Origin: Paramacrobiotus richtersi
Lineage: Eukaryota > Tardigrada > Eutardigrada > Parachela > Macrobiotidae
Length of the DNA: 28,272 nt
Direction: 5' to 3'
Assembly: GCA_034698045.1 (NCBI GenBank)
Contig: JAQGAU010000428.1
Location: 1 to 28,272 of the forward strand
A program made the translations under genes and the position numbers. Position 1 is the stretch's first letter. Every line of letters starts with the position of its first letter. Shown piece by piece: positions 1 through 9,515 of the stretch. The notes beneath the pieces are model-generated. The model had not been told where the DNA came from. It ran no database searches and saw nothing but the letters and a program-made list of their open reading frames with translations.

Positions 1-14
1 AATTTGACCGTATA

Positions 15-49
15 TGACCAATATTATCGATTAATAATATTACTGGTCA
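15..49. repeat. Short imperfect inverted repeat
   Basis: TGACCA at 15-20 pairs with TGGTCA at 44-49, and the AT-rich interior (ATATTAT against AATAATAT) extends the stem. It could be a tiny hairpin transposon remnant or a chance AT-rich palindrome. No target duplication is visible because the window starts just outside it. Confidence 0.35.
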
Positions 50-57
50 TCTGCTGT

Positions 58-402
58 TCACTGCGCGACGAACAGAAAGAGTGATTCGAGACTTTGGCTC
101 TTGGCAAGTGTCCGGATGATCTTCAACGTGGCACTGGAAGGATGGGTAAAATAGGTTTCTGGTATTCCAAAAGTTACGCCGGGCGAAATCTTCGCCCATC
201 GCACCGTTTTGCCGGACAGAATGGTTTTAATTTGGTTAGACCTTAACTTTACGTCTTCGAACCCATTCTGGATACGGATCTCAAGAAACCCTGAGGCGGC
301 AGCCGAAGGTGTTTCTTGTATATTATTATTATGTAAGCTGTCTAGCTGGGGCAAGCAAAATGTCGCAGGGCCAAATGTTTCGACGTCTCTTTGCAGGTGC
401 AT
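58..402 (-). CDS. Doubtful open reading frame, hypothetical protein of 114 residues
   Basis: An uninterrupted minus-strand frame of 114 codons from an ATG at 402 to a stop at 58. The composition is balanced and protein-like: mixed charged and hydrophobic residues, an asparagine run near residues 25-27, and a C-terminal half rich in S, T, K and L. There is no signal peptide, membrane segment or motif I recognise. It could be an internal or last exon of a host gene, a decayed transposon frame, or chance. It has no detectable relation to the membrane-protein family in the rest of the window, no obvious promoter, and no second copy here. Nothing beyond the open frame supports expression. Confidence 0.2.
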   Translation of the reverse strand: MHLQRDVETFGPATFCLPQLDSLHNNNIQETPSAAASGFLEIRIQNGFEDVKLRSNQIKTILSGKTVRWAKISPGVTFGIPETYFTHPSSATLKIIRTLAKSQSLESLFLFVAQ

Positions 403-1789
403 CTTGTATTTTTAACGTTATAATACTTCATTTTATTTCTTATTTTTAAGCCAGCAGTAAAATACAGTACATATTGACTTATTTATGGCAAGTACTGGTT
501 ACGCAACACCACACTAACAAATGCTAACACAGTACCAAATCTAATCAGACATGCAGATCGAGTCATCATGCAGCACTAAACCAATACAGCAGCAACACTG
601 TTAACTTCGCTAGAGTCAAAAGTTTTAATATTGTAGTTGCAGTATTCTCCGTTGAATGTGGTAGATCGAATAGTGTTTATTGTATCCAAAAAATGCCGTC
701 ATACTAACATGCAGAATAATTTACACATACACAGAACATTTGTACATTACACTTAGTTTCCCTGAGAACCAGCAGCGCAGCATACTGGTCCTTGTGAGAG
801 AACTTTGACAAAGTACCGCATCATTAACATTGCTGTATTGGCGTGTCAAGTGCAATATAAACAAACAGTATGCAACATGATTATGCTGTTTAATTTGCAG
901 GAATACCAAATGCAACGGTCTGCCTTGATAGAGATCACAGATATACGCATATTCCCTTACCTTCATACGGCGAAAGTTTTCGGATAAATCCTTGTGGGCC
1001 CAGATGCTGCCCTTACGCCGCATCCCTACAGGCCGCGATGACATGGCTTTTCCGGGGAGAACAAAAGGATTACTTGTTCTTTGTTAAACTGCCTTTTTCC
1101 AGGATATAATCGGTGTTACGAAACTTATACAAACAGCATATGAAATATGAATCCCAGTATTCAAAACTATTCAGTTGTCTTTGGAAACAAGGCTTCTTAG
1201 AATGAAAGTACTGGAGTGTTATTGGCGGTTCTATATGCTCCACATGAAGATTTACGAGTTGGGTTTTCAGCATGATCATCTGCTCGCCTGGTTTTTCGAC
1301 TGGGCAATATTTTGGGCGTAAGCCATACAACGCAAATAAAACATGGGTTTTTCTGCCGCAGCAACTGTTATTCATGTATCTATCTTCTTCTAATTTGCCG
1401 CATCGTTGCAAAAGCATGCGAATGTGCAACATAATCCAATGATCCAGTTTTCTCTGCATAGAACTATTTTTAGATCGTTTGCACAGCTATATGACCCATT
1501 TGCATGGCAATTATAACCGTATGCTGCACAACGCAGCGACTGCAACTGTGGTCTCATAACTACGTAAATAAAATAATATCGGTTTTTTTGAACAGTCTGC
1601 TTCAGATGCGTCATTGTTTGTGTTAGCTGCGAAGGAAAATGCACTACTCTGAATTTGGCACAGTCGCTGTGTGTCTCCGTTCATAACTGACAAAGTTGCG
1701 AGTTATGTAACATGTACGGATTGCTACCTCGTACATTTTTTTGTATGATGCTAAATAAATTAGTATGATGTCCATTTTGGTTCACTGGT

Positions 1790-2455
1790 CTTTACAATAT
1801 CGATTTGATATGTGTTGGTGCTTCAAACTTTACAAAAACTGCCGGTTCCAATAGTCCTTGTGAGACATCAGGTAAATGTCACGAGCTTGCTAAGTACTGT
1901 GTATGCGTAACGCTGTAGCATTCGATAACAACAAACAGCTTTTTGAAAGGCTTTCCAAATACGCGGTTTCATGGATTAAAAAAAACAGCCAAAACATCAT
2001 TGTCCGCACAGGAAGAGTTCCCAAAACGCCGCGGGATACCTTTTACAATTCTGCAAACACGGTGTTTAATGAAAGCGGTCGATCTCGCTTCTCCGGCCAA
2101 CCTGCGGCCTTCATGTACATAGCTGTGAAATTCATTACGGACGTCAGGTGCTTTGTAGATAAAAACTACTGCTGCCGCCCAGTCTCGTAATTGTTTTCGT
2201 GTGAACTGTGCGTCATAATCCCAGCCCAACTGTCCTTCTATTAGAGCGGAATAATTGCGCATACCTCGAGGGTAATACGATTCCGGCTTTTTTGTTTTGC
2301 ACTAGTTATTACCGGGTTTAGCTAAATTTGTCAGCATCATCCAGTTGTTATTTACTTGAAATTCAAGTCTTGAATGATGATCACCATTTACCTGTCCTTA
2401 CATAATTCAAAAGGCTGTTCAGCGACATATTACAGGTTGCATGCATGACGCAAGC
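1790..2455. other. Start of repeat unit 1: intergenic DNA downstream of gene A
   Basis: Non-coding DNA homologous to the segments before genes C (about 13300-13600), E (about 20640-21000) and F (about 25400-25775). For example, the block around 2100-2270 matches 13310-13480 and 20700-20880 in order. Between about 1935 and 2095 this copy carries roughly 150 bp that the E copy lacks, inserted after the shared ATTCGATA; an open plus-strand frame crosses the insert, but I recognise nothing in it. This segment joins the 3' end of gene A to whatever lies upstream in the array. Confidence 0.55.
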
Positions 2456-2461
2456 TTTATC
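2456..2461 (-). terminator. Probable variant poly(A) signal of gene A (GATAAA)
   Basis: At the place where every other member has AATAAA on the minus strand, gene A has GATAAA. The alignment is fixed by flanking sequence: GACGCAAGCTTTATC here against GACGCAGTCTTTATTC at gene C and TCAGCATCTTTATTCC at gene E. It would give a 3' UTR of about 360 bp. Confidence 0.45.
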
Positions 2462-2817
2462 TAAAGTATCTATAACAGATTTACGCAGATTTATCAGTAA
2501 ATAGCAAAACAACATGGGGGAAGGATCTTAAAACCCGCAAAGGGATTCGTAAAAGAAAGGATTACCCGGTGTTGTCGTTCCATTAAGGAGCTACGTATAT
2601 TATTGCACTTGTACCATACATATCTGTACATATGTCACATGCGGAAAACAGTTGTTATAAGCATACTGCAAATGGCGCGTTAATCACTCATGCATTTTAA
2701 ATTTAATCCGAAACATCCGCCTGGCATTGTCTACGGGATAAAAGCAACGTTGTTAGAGGCGTTCCAGATCCTGTTCAGTTTCGTGTATACAATTGGCACA
2801 CAAGCATCCTAGCGACG

Positions 2818-3710
2818 TCATGCTGCGCAGATGATCACATCCAGAGGACCATCCCGCTTCTTTTCGTACTCCTTCCCAATCAAAGTAGAGTCATCCCCAG
2901 AGTCATGGCTTACCAGTAAGGGTTCTCGTTCAAGGTCACGCTCATTGTCTTTCTCCCGGAACCAGGTGATAGCGCCGAAAATGGCACTCAGCACCATGAG
3001 CGCGCCGATCATTCCATGGAGGCCATGAATGATGGTCCACAGCACACGAGCGTGTGCCATGTCGCAGGGTTTTGACTGCTGGTACAATTCTTCGAACATT
3101 TGGTGGATGGGGGATGTCATGAGTTGTTGCAGCTGCGCACTACCATTTTCTGACCCTCCGAGATCTAACCGAGCCTTTGGAAACTCTTGCATGAAGTTAT
3201 CCAGGTTTCTTTCTACATCAAGACATCCATTGGCAAGGAACATCAGCAGGACACCCATAATAATTCCGCCAAGCAGGATAAAACCGACAAGGAACGTGTT
3301 CTTGCGCAGCAGACCTTTCTTCCACATGGTGCCCATGCTTATCAGGCTAAGCGATAAACCCAGGTTGGTGGTGTGGGTTGACATGACGACTTGGTATGGC
3401 AGGAGGCATAAAGCTACAATGCGGAAGGAACAATGTATATAAGAGTGGTTCTAATCGTCTCCCGTGTTTTTCTACACTTTGTAACCGCAGAAACCTGCAC
3501 TGCACAAACAATATGAAGAGCCAGGTTATACCACAGCATCCATGATTACAGGCAGGAAAGGTCATGTCAAATTGAAATGTTCGTTAGGAGAACGAAAGGT
3601 CATCAGGAAATATTGTACTTGCCTGCAAGGGCCAGAATCGCAGTAATTGCCCCAATGATGACTGTGAAAAGTCCTGGCCTAGTCATTCCGCGCTCTTGTG
3701 GCTGCGACAT
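2818..3710 (-). CDS. Gene A: four-TM membrane protein, subfamily II (two exons, 227 residues)
   Basis: Exon 1 is 3623-3710 (88 bp); exon 2 is 3413 down to the stop at 2818; the intron is 3414-3622 (209 bp). The donor is GCAG|GCAAGT, a GC donor, and the acceptor is TTGTAG|CT. Joining in phase 1 keeps the frame. The protein starts MSQPQERGMTR. Predicted segments are TM1 at about residues 13-35, TM2 at about 47-60, a basic WKKGLLRKN turn, TM3 at about 70-91, a loop at about 92-148, and TM4 at about 152-180 with TIIHGLHG. The tail has EREPLL (about 191-196), which fits an acidic dileucine sorting signal. Positive charge at the N terminus and between TM2 and TM3 puts both ends in the cytosol. The ATG at 3710 matches the start position of C and E. 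Function is unknown. The gene looks intact, although sequence homologous to E's C-terminal codons follows its stop. Confidence 0.8.
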
Positions 3711-3860
3711 GATGCACTGGGCGTAATGAGAACGATCCAGCTAGATAATCAAACAGACAAAACGTGAAATTACTGTATGTGTGGAAAAAATATTTAACGA
3801 TACTTCTCGAAGACTTGAGGGAAAGGTTTGCAGTCTGGATTTTCATAAATGCGGTTCGTG

Positions 3861-3885
3861 CTTATGAGCGGCAGACGCTCATAAG
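3861..3885. repeat. Perfect 10-bp inverted repeat upstream of gene A
   Basis: CTTATGAGCG and CGCTCATAAG are separated by GCAGA. The hairpin lies about 150-175 bp before gene A's ATG, next to the conserved upstream block. I do not see it at this position in the other members, so it is probably specific to this copy. Confidence 0.5.
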
Positions 3886-3892
3886 TCTTGGG

Positions 3893-3934
3893 CTGTAGGA
3901 AATCGATTGTTGATCGACCTGGGTCTCGGCTTTA
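3893..3934 (-). promoter_or_regulatory. Conserved upstream block of gene A (ATCGATTG/TTGATCGA)
   Basis: Plus-strand reading CTGTAGGAAATCGATTGTTG followed by ATCGACCTGGGTCTCGGC. The same block occurs before B, C, D, E, F, orphan exon R and the gene-less R flank of unit 2, while most surrounding bases have drifted. It lies about 185-225 bp before the ATG. ATCGAT followed by TTGATCGA resembles sites of Cut/Onecut homeodomain or DREF-type factors; that link is inference. Confidence 0.55.
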
Positions 3935-5354
3935 ATGTTACCTCAACTGCCTTGAGGCTTGATCCCGTTGTACACATGTAATATGGATGGTTTTATGGAT
4001 AGAACCACCGCAAGTACGAACTGTTCAAACCACGCCCTCGCCTCCTATTAACTTTAACCTGCACGAAGCAATCGTTTAAAACTTCTATAGCTACTGCATG
4101 CAGAGATACAGTGCAGTGACGATACGAAAGGAATATATCTGTACAACCGACTGCCAACAACTCTGTACAAAATCCTAGCATTTACGCCATCGGAACGAAA
4201 GGAACACAGACCACATTTGTCAACATACGTCTTATTCCCGGAATTGTGGATCGACGAACACGTATGTTTGGTATTGTTTACCTAATGGATCAAAACGTAC
4301 CTGCTATCAAAAGAAGCAAAATTGAAAGTAAGATTGAATCCTTATGAGAACTTGTAACGAACTTTCGTAGACAGAGAACTACCAAACGTTTCCATCAAGA
4401 ATCGAAGCCTGAAGTCGCTCTTCAAGGTTGGTTATCCAGAAGTCAGAACTGATAGCAAATCCTACATTTAACATACTGGATTCGACCCCGCAGAACTGAG
4501 AGAGAACTTACTCATTACCATCTTTACTGCATGAGTGTACAGCAAAGAATAATTTTAATTTAGTATTAATCTATTAACAAGGTTTTTTGCAAAGTGGACT
4601 CAAAAATAAAATATCACAGAGTCAGACATTGTTCTCTCTACAACATTCAATGCTGGCATAAAAGGGGTGGCGAATGAAAATTCCAAATTTACACCCTGGT
4701 CTGCCAAGCCGCTGTCTGTAGCCAGTCAATCATAGTTTAAGATTTGGTTGAATTTTGGAATTTCAGTTTCTGCAGAGTGGACTCCAGAAGAAAATGTTGC
4801 TGCGTACATGAGTCTGCGGAATAACTGACGTTTTGCGAATTATTGTCAGCCAGTATTTCTTTCAATTGTATTCAGCCATTTGATATCAACTGCAAGACCA
4901 GTTTTTCGACCAGAAATTGTGGAATTAATTCGCACTGCTAACTATAACGCCAAAAATCTTTGTTTTCATTGAGGTCATCATGAATCGATACATACCGCTG
5001 TGCGAATGCGGATGAGTGTAACATGTAGCTGTAGGCGTTTTTCTGATAGCTATTGCCAGTGCGTGAAGAATAAACAGGATCGGTGCATAAAAACGACTGC
5101 ACTGATGTTTTTCTTCCAGTTATCCAGGGATTTTAATTTCCACGTACGTCAGCCTGTCTTTTCAAAAGAGGAAGTAAACAGGCAAAAAGTACCTTGTGAC
5201 TGAATGGTTTGAATAATCTTACTGCCCGGGTCACATGCTTCAAATGAATGAGCTGTACTTGTTTACGTCTGCTCCTATACATCATAATCCAAAACATTCC
5301 AATGAAAAAAATAAAGTAATTATCATCCTGGTACGAAACGATCGGCATGCTGTT
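3935..5354. other. Intergenic DNA upstream of gene A
   Basis: No gene supported. The whole stretch aligns in patches with the upstream flanks of C (15134-16600), E (22466-23540) and F (27170-27600). The clearest match is AGTTATCCAGGGATTTTAAT near 5116 against the region near 16449. Short plus-strand frames here are not preserved in the sister copies, so they are treated as chance. Confidence 0.55.
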
Positions 5355-5372
5355 AAAGGATTATAATCCTTT
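5355..5372. repeat. Perfect 18-bp palindrome
   Basis: AAAGGATTATAATCCTTT reads identically on both strands. It touches the larger palindrome at 5371-5453, so the two foldable structures sit side by side at the point where orphan exon R loses its downstream sequence. Confidence 0.7.
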
Positions 5373-5453
5373 GCGCCATTGCCACAAATACAACAATTTC
5401 CAGATGACTAATTAGTCATCTGGAAATTGTTGTACTTACTTGCAATGGCGCAA
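5371..5453. repeat. 83-bp near-perfect palindrome made from an exon/intron boundary
   Basis: The left arm (5371-5411) and right arm (5412-5453) are inverted copies meeting at GACTAATTAGTC, with about five differences. The right arm contains the last bases of orphan exon R and its GTAAGT donor; the left arm is an inverted copy in which the donor bases are changed. It looks like an inverted duplication formed at a breakage point that removed the rest of the R gene. Confidence 0.75.
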
Positions 5454-5527
5454 ATCGTAGTCATTTCTCCAATCAAAATAGTAACAATTCGTAGGAGGGT
5501 CGTTTCGTGCACTGGTGCTGGCGATAT
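5440..5527 (-). pseudogene. Orphan exon R: first exon of a lost family member
   Basis: An 88-bp stretch equal in length to exon 1 of A, C and E. It reads as an open 29-codon frame with family-like content (ISPAPVHETTLLRIVTILIG and onward) and ends at GCAA|GTAAGT, a normal GT donor in phase 1. The start codon position reads ATA instead of ATG. No second exon follows: the intron breaks off in the palindrome at 5371-5453 and then gives way to gene A's upstream DNA. An R-type upstream flank also occurs in units 2 and 4, so R was once a third member of the repeat. Almost certainly non-functional. Confidence 0.7.
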
Positions 5528-5746
5528 GATGGGCTCAATGTGATTAGTAGGAAATCAGTATAACAGAAACGGACCCAGCTAATAAAGTAAACAAAAAGTG
5601 GAGTTCTGCGTAAAAGAGAAGTAGCGGTGCTATACCAAGACTTACGGGAGAAGCATCGCAGTACACGTTGTGGCAAATCCTTAATTGCAGTTCATGTTTT
5701 CCCCAGACGAGAAAATATTCGTAAGATCCGTACTGTAGAAATTTTC

Positions 5747-5790
5747 TACTAGAAAGTCGATTGCTGATCGGTAACTAGAGTCTCGACTCT
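5747..5790 (-). promoter_or_regulatory. Conserved upstream block of orphan exon R
   Basis: AGTCGATTGCTGATCGGTAA, followed by a TCTCGACTC stretch, matches the block before genes B and D. It lies about 220 bp before the dead start codon, the usual spacing for the family. It is retained although the gene body is gone. Confidence 0.5.
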
Positions 5791-6167
5791 TGATGGTAAA
5801 TTTACACAAGTATCAAAGTCTGCAAAACACACCCATCATATTACATATCAACAATAAACAACCGAAAAGCTTTCGATGTGGTACGATTCACTGCACGATG
5901 CCAAAAAAACAAATATTCTGCCTCGTTCAAGTTTACAACGTTCACCCCGAATCAACCGGGCAGAAAAAGAGCATGGAATGGAAAATCCAAGATTCGATTG
6001 GAAACCCCACCTACAGTATATAGCAGAAACGATTTGCCAAGCAAATCTAGGTGTCAATAGATTACGGTTAAGAACTTAAGACTGGTTGAATTCCAGAATG
6101 TAGATGTACGTTTAAAATGTTCATCTTATAATTAGAATGCAAAAATCGAAAAGCTAGACTATGGCGT
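5791..6167. other. Upstream flank of orphan exon R
   Basis: No gene supported. It matches 16827-17000 in unit 2 (shared AAAAGCTTTCGATGTG and a following GATGCCAA run) and about 27780-27880 in unit 4 (shared GACTGGTT.AATT.CCAGAAT). These matches show that three units once carried the same R-type flank. Confidence 0.55.
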
Positions 6168-6574
6168 CTTTTAAGGGGAGTTTCCGGTCATTAATTCTAA
6201 AACTTTGAGTTCCTCCAGCCGATAAAGCGTTCTATCTTGTATCTGAATACGTTTCTGTCGAGAAAATACGATGTAAACAAAAAATCATAAAAAATCGCGA
6301 AGTGTAACCGTCTGAAAACTACTCGCCAGTCTTATATGTGGCTGCTGCGGTTGAGAATCAGTGTACACCTGTCAGGGAATGCGCGGCGGCTTTATGTGAG
6401 GGGACGCACTTGTTTGCACAGCTAGCAGAGATTAACCACAATCAGTGCCTCTGATTGAACGGCACTTCTGTTACTTCTTCAATGCGTAATTAATTGTTTG
6501 ACCATCCACGGGAGTGGGAATGATCTGTTGACAGGGAGGTAACAATAGAATAATACTTCGAAAGGAAAGTTGGA

Positions 6575-6626
6575 GTTTTATAATGTAACGATGCACAGAC
6601 GTCTATGCATTGTTTCATTATAAAAC
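6575..6626. repeat. 52-bp hairpin
   Basis: GTTTTATAATG at 6575 pairs with CATTATAAAAC ending at 6626, and ACGATGCA pairs with TGCATTGT inside, leaving a loop of about 10 bases. It is a compact near-perfect palindrome within the TTAA-flanked insertion. Confidence 0.6.
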
Positions 6627-7674
6627 GGTTCATTCAACTTCATTGTGTGAAATCCGATCGGTAACCGTGAATGATTGCCGCTCTTTAGTTTGCCTTACAT
6701 GAACATGTAGTTTCTTACTGAAACTTAGAACAACAATAACAACTTACTATGAGACGTTATCGATATTTCAAATTTTAAACTACACGCTCAATGTCCGCCC
6801 GCGTAACTGTTGGTGCTTCCAAAGAAACAGTGTGTATTGAGCGTGCATTTTACATGTTTATACCAGTTACCACATAGCATGACTTTACGACTAGCCGCCC
6901 GACTTTACGACTGGCGTACGTGAAACGGCCACGTCGGCCACCTACGGCTCTAATCACTATGGTCTTCACTGATTCGGCAGTGCCAGGGTAGTCAACCTGT
7001 CTGGCGCGCAGTTTTGCGTACATAGCACGCTGGCCGTATTGCACTGCATGCTACGCCGCCCTGTTGGACTGCATAGAACAAATTTATAATCGTTACATAC
7101 GTGCAATATTTTGGCAAATAAGTGGGACTACTAGAAAAAATGTAGTAAAGACGGCTGTTTTCGTACAATGTCGAACATACGAGAGTTTTCACTTTTTATT
7201 ATTCAGGGTTAGTTACTTAGCTTGCTGTGATCTGTGCATACATGTTGCTTTACTTAATTTAAAATAAAGTATTTGTCTTCTCATTAATTGGCGTACGCTG
7301 GGTTTTGACAATTGGTTAACTGCTAAATACAATCTTAGATACATATGCATGCACAGATACATACTAATTGTAAATACAGTACAAGTAAAATATCTTTTGC
7401 CATTTTGGAAAGTACAGAACACACCTCATTGCATAAATTTAAACTCGAATGACTTCCAAAAACATCATCAATGGTTGACGTTATATCCAGTGCAGTGTTT
7501 AGTTCAAGGATAAAGTCTAAAATGCCCACTGGGCAGCCTTTTGGTTCAATTGTGGATGGTTCCAAAGTACAATTGGCAGCCGACTTTTATAGCTTTCCAG
7601 TCATGACGATGTGCGAGGTACTGTTCAAACAAGTGACCCGATCGCCCGATTGATCTGGAACAGGATCTCTTGCG

Positions 7675-7782
7675 TCTACTGAACCAATTTCTGTGCAAAT
7701 TGAATCAAAACTAGCTTTTTCATGCCCACATTTGTGTTTAAACTTTTTGCCGGTATAGCGCGTGAACCCGTAGCTGCGCGCA
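7675..7782 (+). repeat. 108-bp direct repeat, left copy
   Basis: Appears identical to 8086-8193 over 108 bp, beginning TCTACTGAACCAATTTC and ending GCTGCGCGCA. Its last 60 bp resemble the outer arms of the foldback element at 9901-10358 (shared TTTAAACTTTTTGCCG and GCGCGCA), so both belong to one interspersed repeat family. Confidence 0.7.
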
Positions 7783-8085
7783 TTGTTTCTTGTATTGTTT
7801 CTTGTGTGCCTGGCTGATCAGTACACAGCGCAAGAACGGAGTTTTCTCCGTGAAGCATGTGTTGACATTTTGAAGCTTTAAAAAGCGCACATTGTTCCAA
7901 TTTGAAATTTAGACGTTTGACAAAATACCCCTAGCCGTTGCGCTCATTCTGAACCAAAGTGGCCCGTATACGTTATCCGGTTCGGAAGTTATAACGATTT
8001 GAATATTTTAAAAAATTGCTACAAATTTAAAAAAAATAATTTCTAAGTTTTTTTGACGTCAGAATGTTTCTTATTCAAATGCACA

Positions 8086-8193
8086 TCTACTGAACCAATT
8101 TCTGTGCAAATTGAATCAAAACTAGCTTTTTCATGCCCACATTTGTGTTTAAACTTTTTGCCGGTATAGCGCGTGAACCCGTAGCTGCGCGCA
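8086..8193 (+). repeat. 108-bp direct repeat, right copy
   Basis: Second copy of the 7675-7782 repeat, same orientation, starting 411 bp further on. It continues into CAAACCG, which extends the match to the foldback arms beyond the left copy's end. Complete identity, against considerable divergence elsewhere in the window, suggests a recent duplication or gene conversion. Confidence 0.7.
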
Positions 8194-8326
8194 CAAACCG
8201 TTTTTTTGCAGTTCTAGAGCAATCATTTCTCTATAAGAGTAAACACAAGAGTATTTTATACCCTGTAAGTCAACAACAGAAAACGTTCCGGCGCGAAAGG
8301 TCCGAAATGGGAGGATACTAGCCTTA

Positions 8327-8540
8327 AAGCTTGCTATCCTAGCTCACTGTACACTAACATTAGGATAAGCAAGATAGAGAGAATCCTAAAAAAACAACTA
8401 CATATCCAAGAAACATCGGTCCACCAATGCTTCCTGGTAAGTTGGTAAACGTGTCGGTTCAGTAATGACACCATAACAAGCTACAAACCAAAACCGGTGC
8501 GAGTAAGAACCGCACAATATGTTGGTGAATGGTGATTCAG
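8327..8540. other. Intergenic DNA homologous to 17040-17260
   Basis: ACATCGGTCCACCAATGCTTCC and AAAACCGGTGCGA are shared with 17113-17140 and 17206-17218, and the first also with 27970-27990. This is the ordinary R-to-type-I spacer of the repeat unit. No gene seen. Confidence 0.5.
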
Positions 8541-9515
8541 AATTTTTCCGGCAGGTCGTCAGTATGACTAATTGGTGCTTTAGCTCCCTATTTAGTATAC
8601 TAAAGACTTACGTTACGAATCCTAGAATACAGAATAATGAGAATATGTAATAAAAAGGTCATTGCATGCACTGCTGTGGTAGGATCCTGCTATATGACTA
8701 GACGGTTCGGGTTTGTAGTTATTGTAATATCACACCGATGTCAATCAGTACGTGCTTGAAGAAAAATGTATACGGTCGATTAAACTAGAGGAAAGTGATG
8801 ACCAATAGAGTACGAAAAAAATTTAGTACGTGCATAAGGAGAACTTATACGGTCGATTAAACTGAAGATAATAATTGCAGGACGTGATGAACTGTGTTAT
8901 ATAATTAGACTGTGCTGTGTTGTAGCTATACTAACTAGTACGGCGTTGACCAATAATTTAATGGAAAAAAATCAGTACGTGCTAAATGAGAATTTATACG
9001 GTCTTTTAAACTGTAGAAGAATGATGTTGTGGTAGTTAGTCATGGATTTTGCTTGATAATATTGGTGTAGCGTGACTATTGGAAGGAGCAAATTTGAAGT
9101 GGTTTGAAATTTTTTTGTTGATAATATTTTCAGTCCATCGATTTAATGCTACTCAGAAGCTGCAACAGAACGGTGCGGTTCAGATTTTCTGAATTTGTTC
9201 GGGAGATAGGGAATTTCTGCCTTTCTCCAGTTTCTTGGTTACAACATGTGATTTGCATCTTGGATCTGAATATATGCATTATTATCCGGTGAGTGTGATT
9301 TATCTAAGAGTGTAAGACTGGTTATTTAGGGTATTATAAATTAAAAATAAGCATTAACATAACACTGCATAAAAGTCAGTCAGTTAAGCTTTTCTCCTGC
9401 TAGTCCCTGCTCGTATCCCACGCGACCGGCCGGAACGCCCCGATGGGGCGGCCACGTAGTGTATAAAAACGACCTCGTAACCGAACACCTGCGAGCAATG
9501 TATTGTGATTTCATT
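8541..9515. mobile_element. Insertion of roughly 1 kb specific to unit 1, containing degenerate repeats
   Basis: Unit 2 runs directly from the homologue of 8540 (near 17262) to the homologue of 9516 (near 17316), so about 0.95 kb is extra in unit 1. It is AT-rich, has no long open frame and holds the repeats at 8746-9012. Near its right end is a GC-rich patch (9416-9460) with a CGCCCC-GAT-GGGGCG hairpin. The family is not identified, and the ends show no clear inverted repeats. Confidence 0.4.
8746..9012 (+). repeat. Three degenerate copies of a 40-bp motif
   Basis: Copies at 8746-8786, 8825-8863 and 8973-9012 share AGTACGTGC, a purine-rich middle, then TATACGGTC and TTAAACT. The second and third are also preceded by a shared TGACCAATA and an A-run, giving a longer period of 80-150 bp. 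It looks like a decayed minisatellite or the inner repeats of a transposon. Confidence 0.6.

Larger units (their letters stand above)
1..1790. other. Left-edge region with no confident gene
   Basis: AT-rich DNA to the left of the recognisable gene array. Open frames here are short, overlap on both strands and show no family I recognise. The only one that reads like protein is the minus-strand frame at 58-402, listed separately. I could not align this stretch with the flanks of the other repeat units. Recognisable unit homology begins near 1800-1900, where the sequence AATAGTCCTTG and then GTAACGCTGTAGCATTCGATA match the area near 20650-20700. Confidence 0.5.
6168..8326. mobile_element. TTAA-flanked insertion of about 2.15 kb, probably piggyBac-like and non-autonomous
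   Basis: Unit-specific flank homology breaks off at TTTTAAGGGG near 6168-6175 and resumes at CCTTAAAGC near 8321-8329. Joining across the TTAA restores alignment with unit 4 (about 27860-27910). The ends read GGGGAGTTTCC and, on the opposite strand, GGCTAGTATCC, a weak terminal inverted repeat. A TTAA target duplication is the hallmark of piggyBac-type elements. No transposase frame is visible; the longest frame inside, minus strand 7335-7565 with a CTATAAAAG box just before it, has no motif I recognise. The 108-bp direct repeats and a small hairpin lie inside, so this may be a composite of nested insertions. Confidence 0.5.

Noticed and set aside
1903-2262. Overlapping frames on both strands at 1903-2262 as a small gene
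   Set aside because: Much of the region aligns with non-coding flanks of other units, and the frames are not conserved there.
2831-3442. Long plus-strand frames opposite gene A (and similar ones opposite B, D, E and F)
   Set aside because: Antisense shadows of the coding exons; composition (serine, arginine and cysteine rich) and lack of agreement among paralogues argue against real proteins.
3347-3565. Minus-strand frame running through gene A's acceptor as an alternative first exon
   Set aside because: It is in a different frame from exon 2's conserved frame and is not kept in the paralogues; it is intron and boundary sequence.
6880-6920. Short tandem GACTTTACGACT repeat as an array or CRISPR-like feature
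   Set aside because: Only two copies with a tiny spacer; ordinary local duplication in eukaryotic DNA.
7335-7565. Minus-strand frame of 76 codons with a TATAAAAG box nearby as a gene
   Set aside because: The box is under 20 bp from the ATG, no motif is recognisable and it lies inside a transposon-like insertion. Kept only as a note in that entry.
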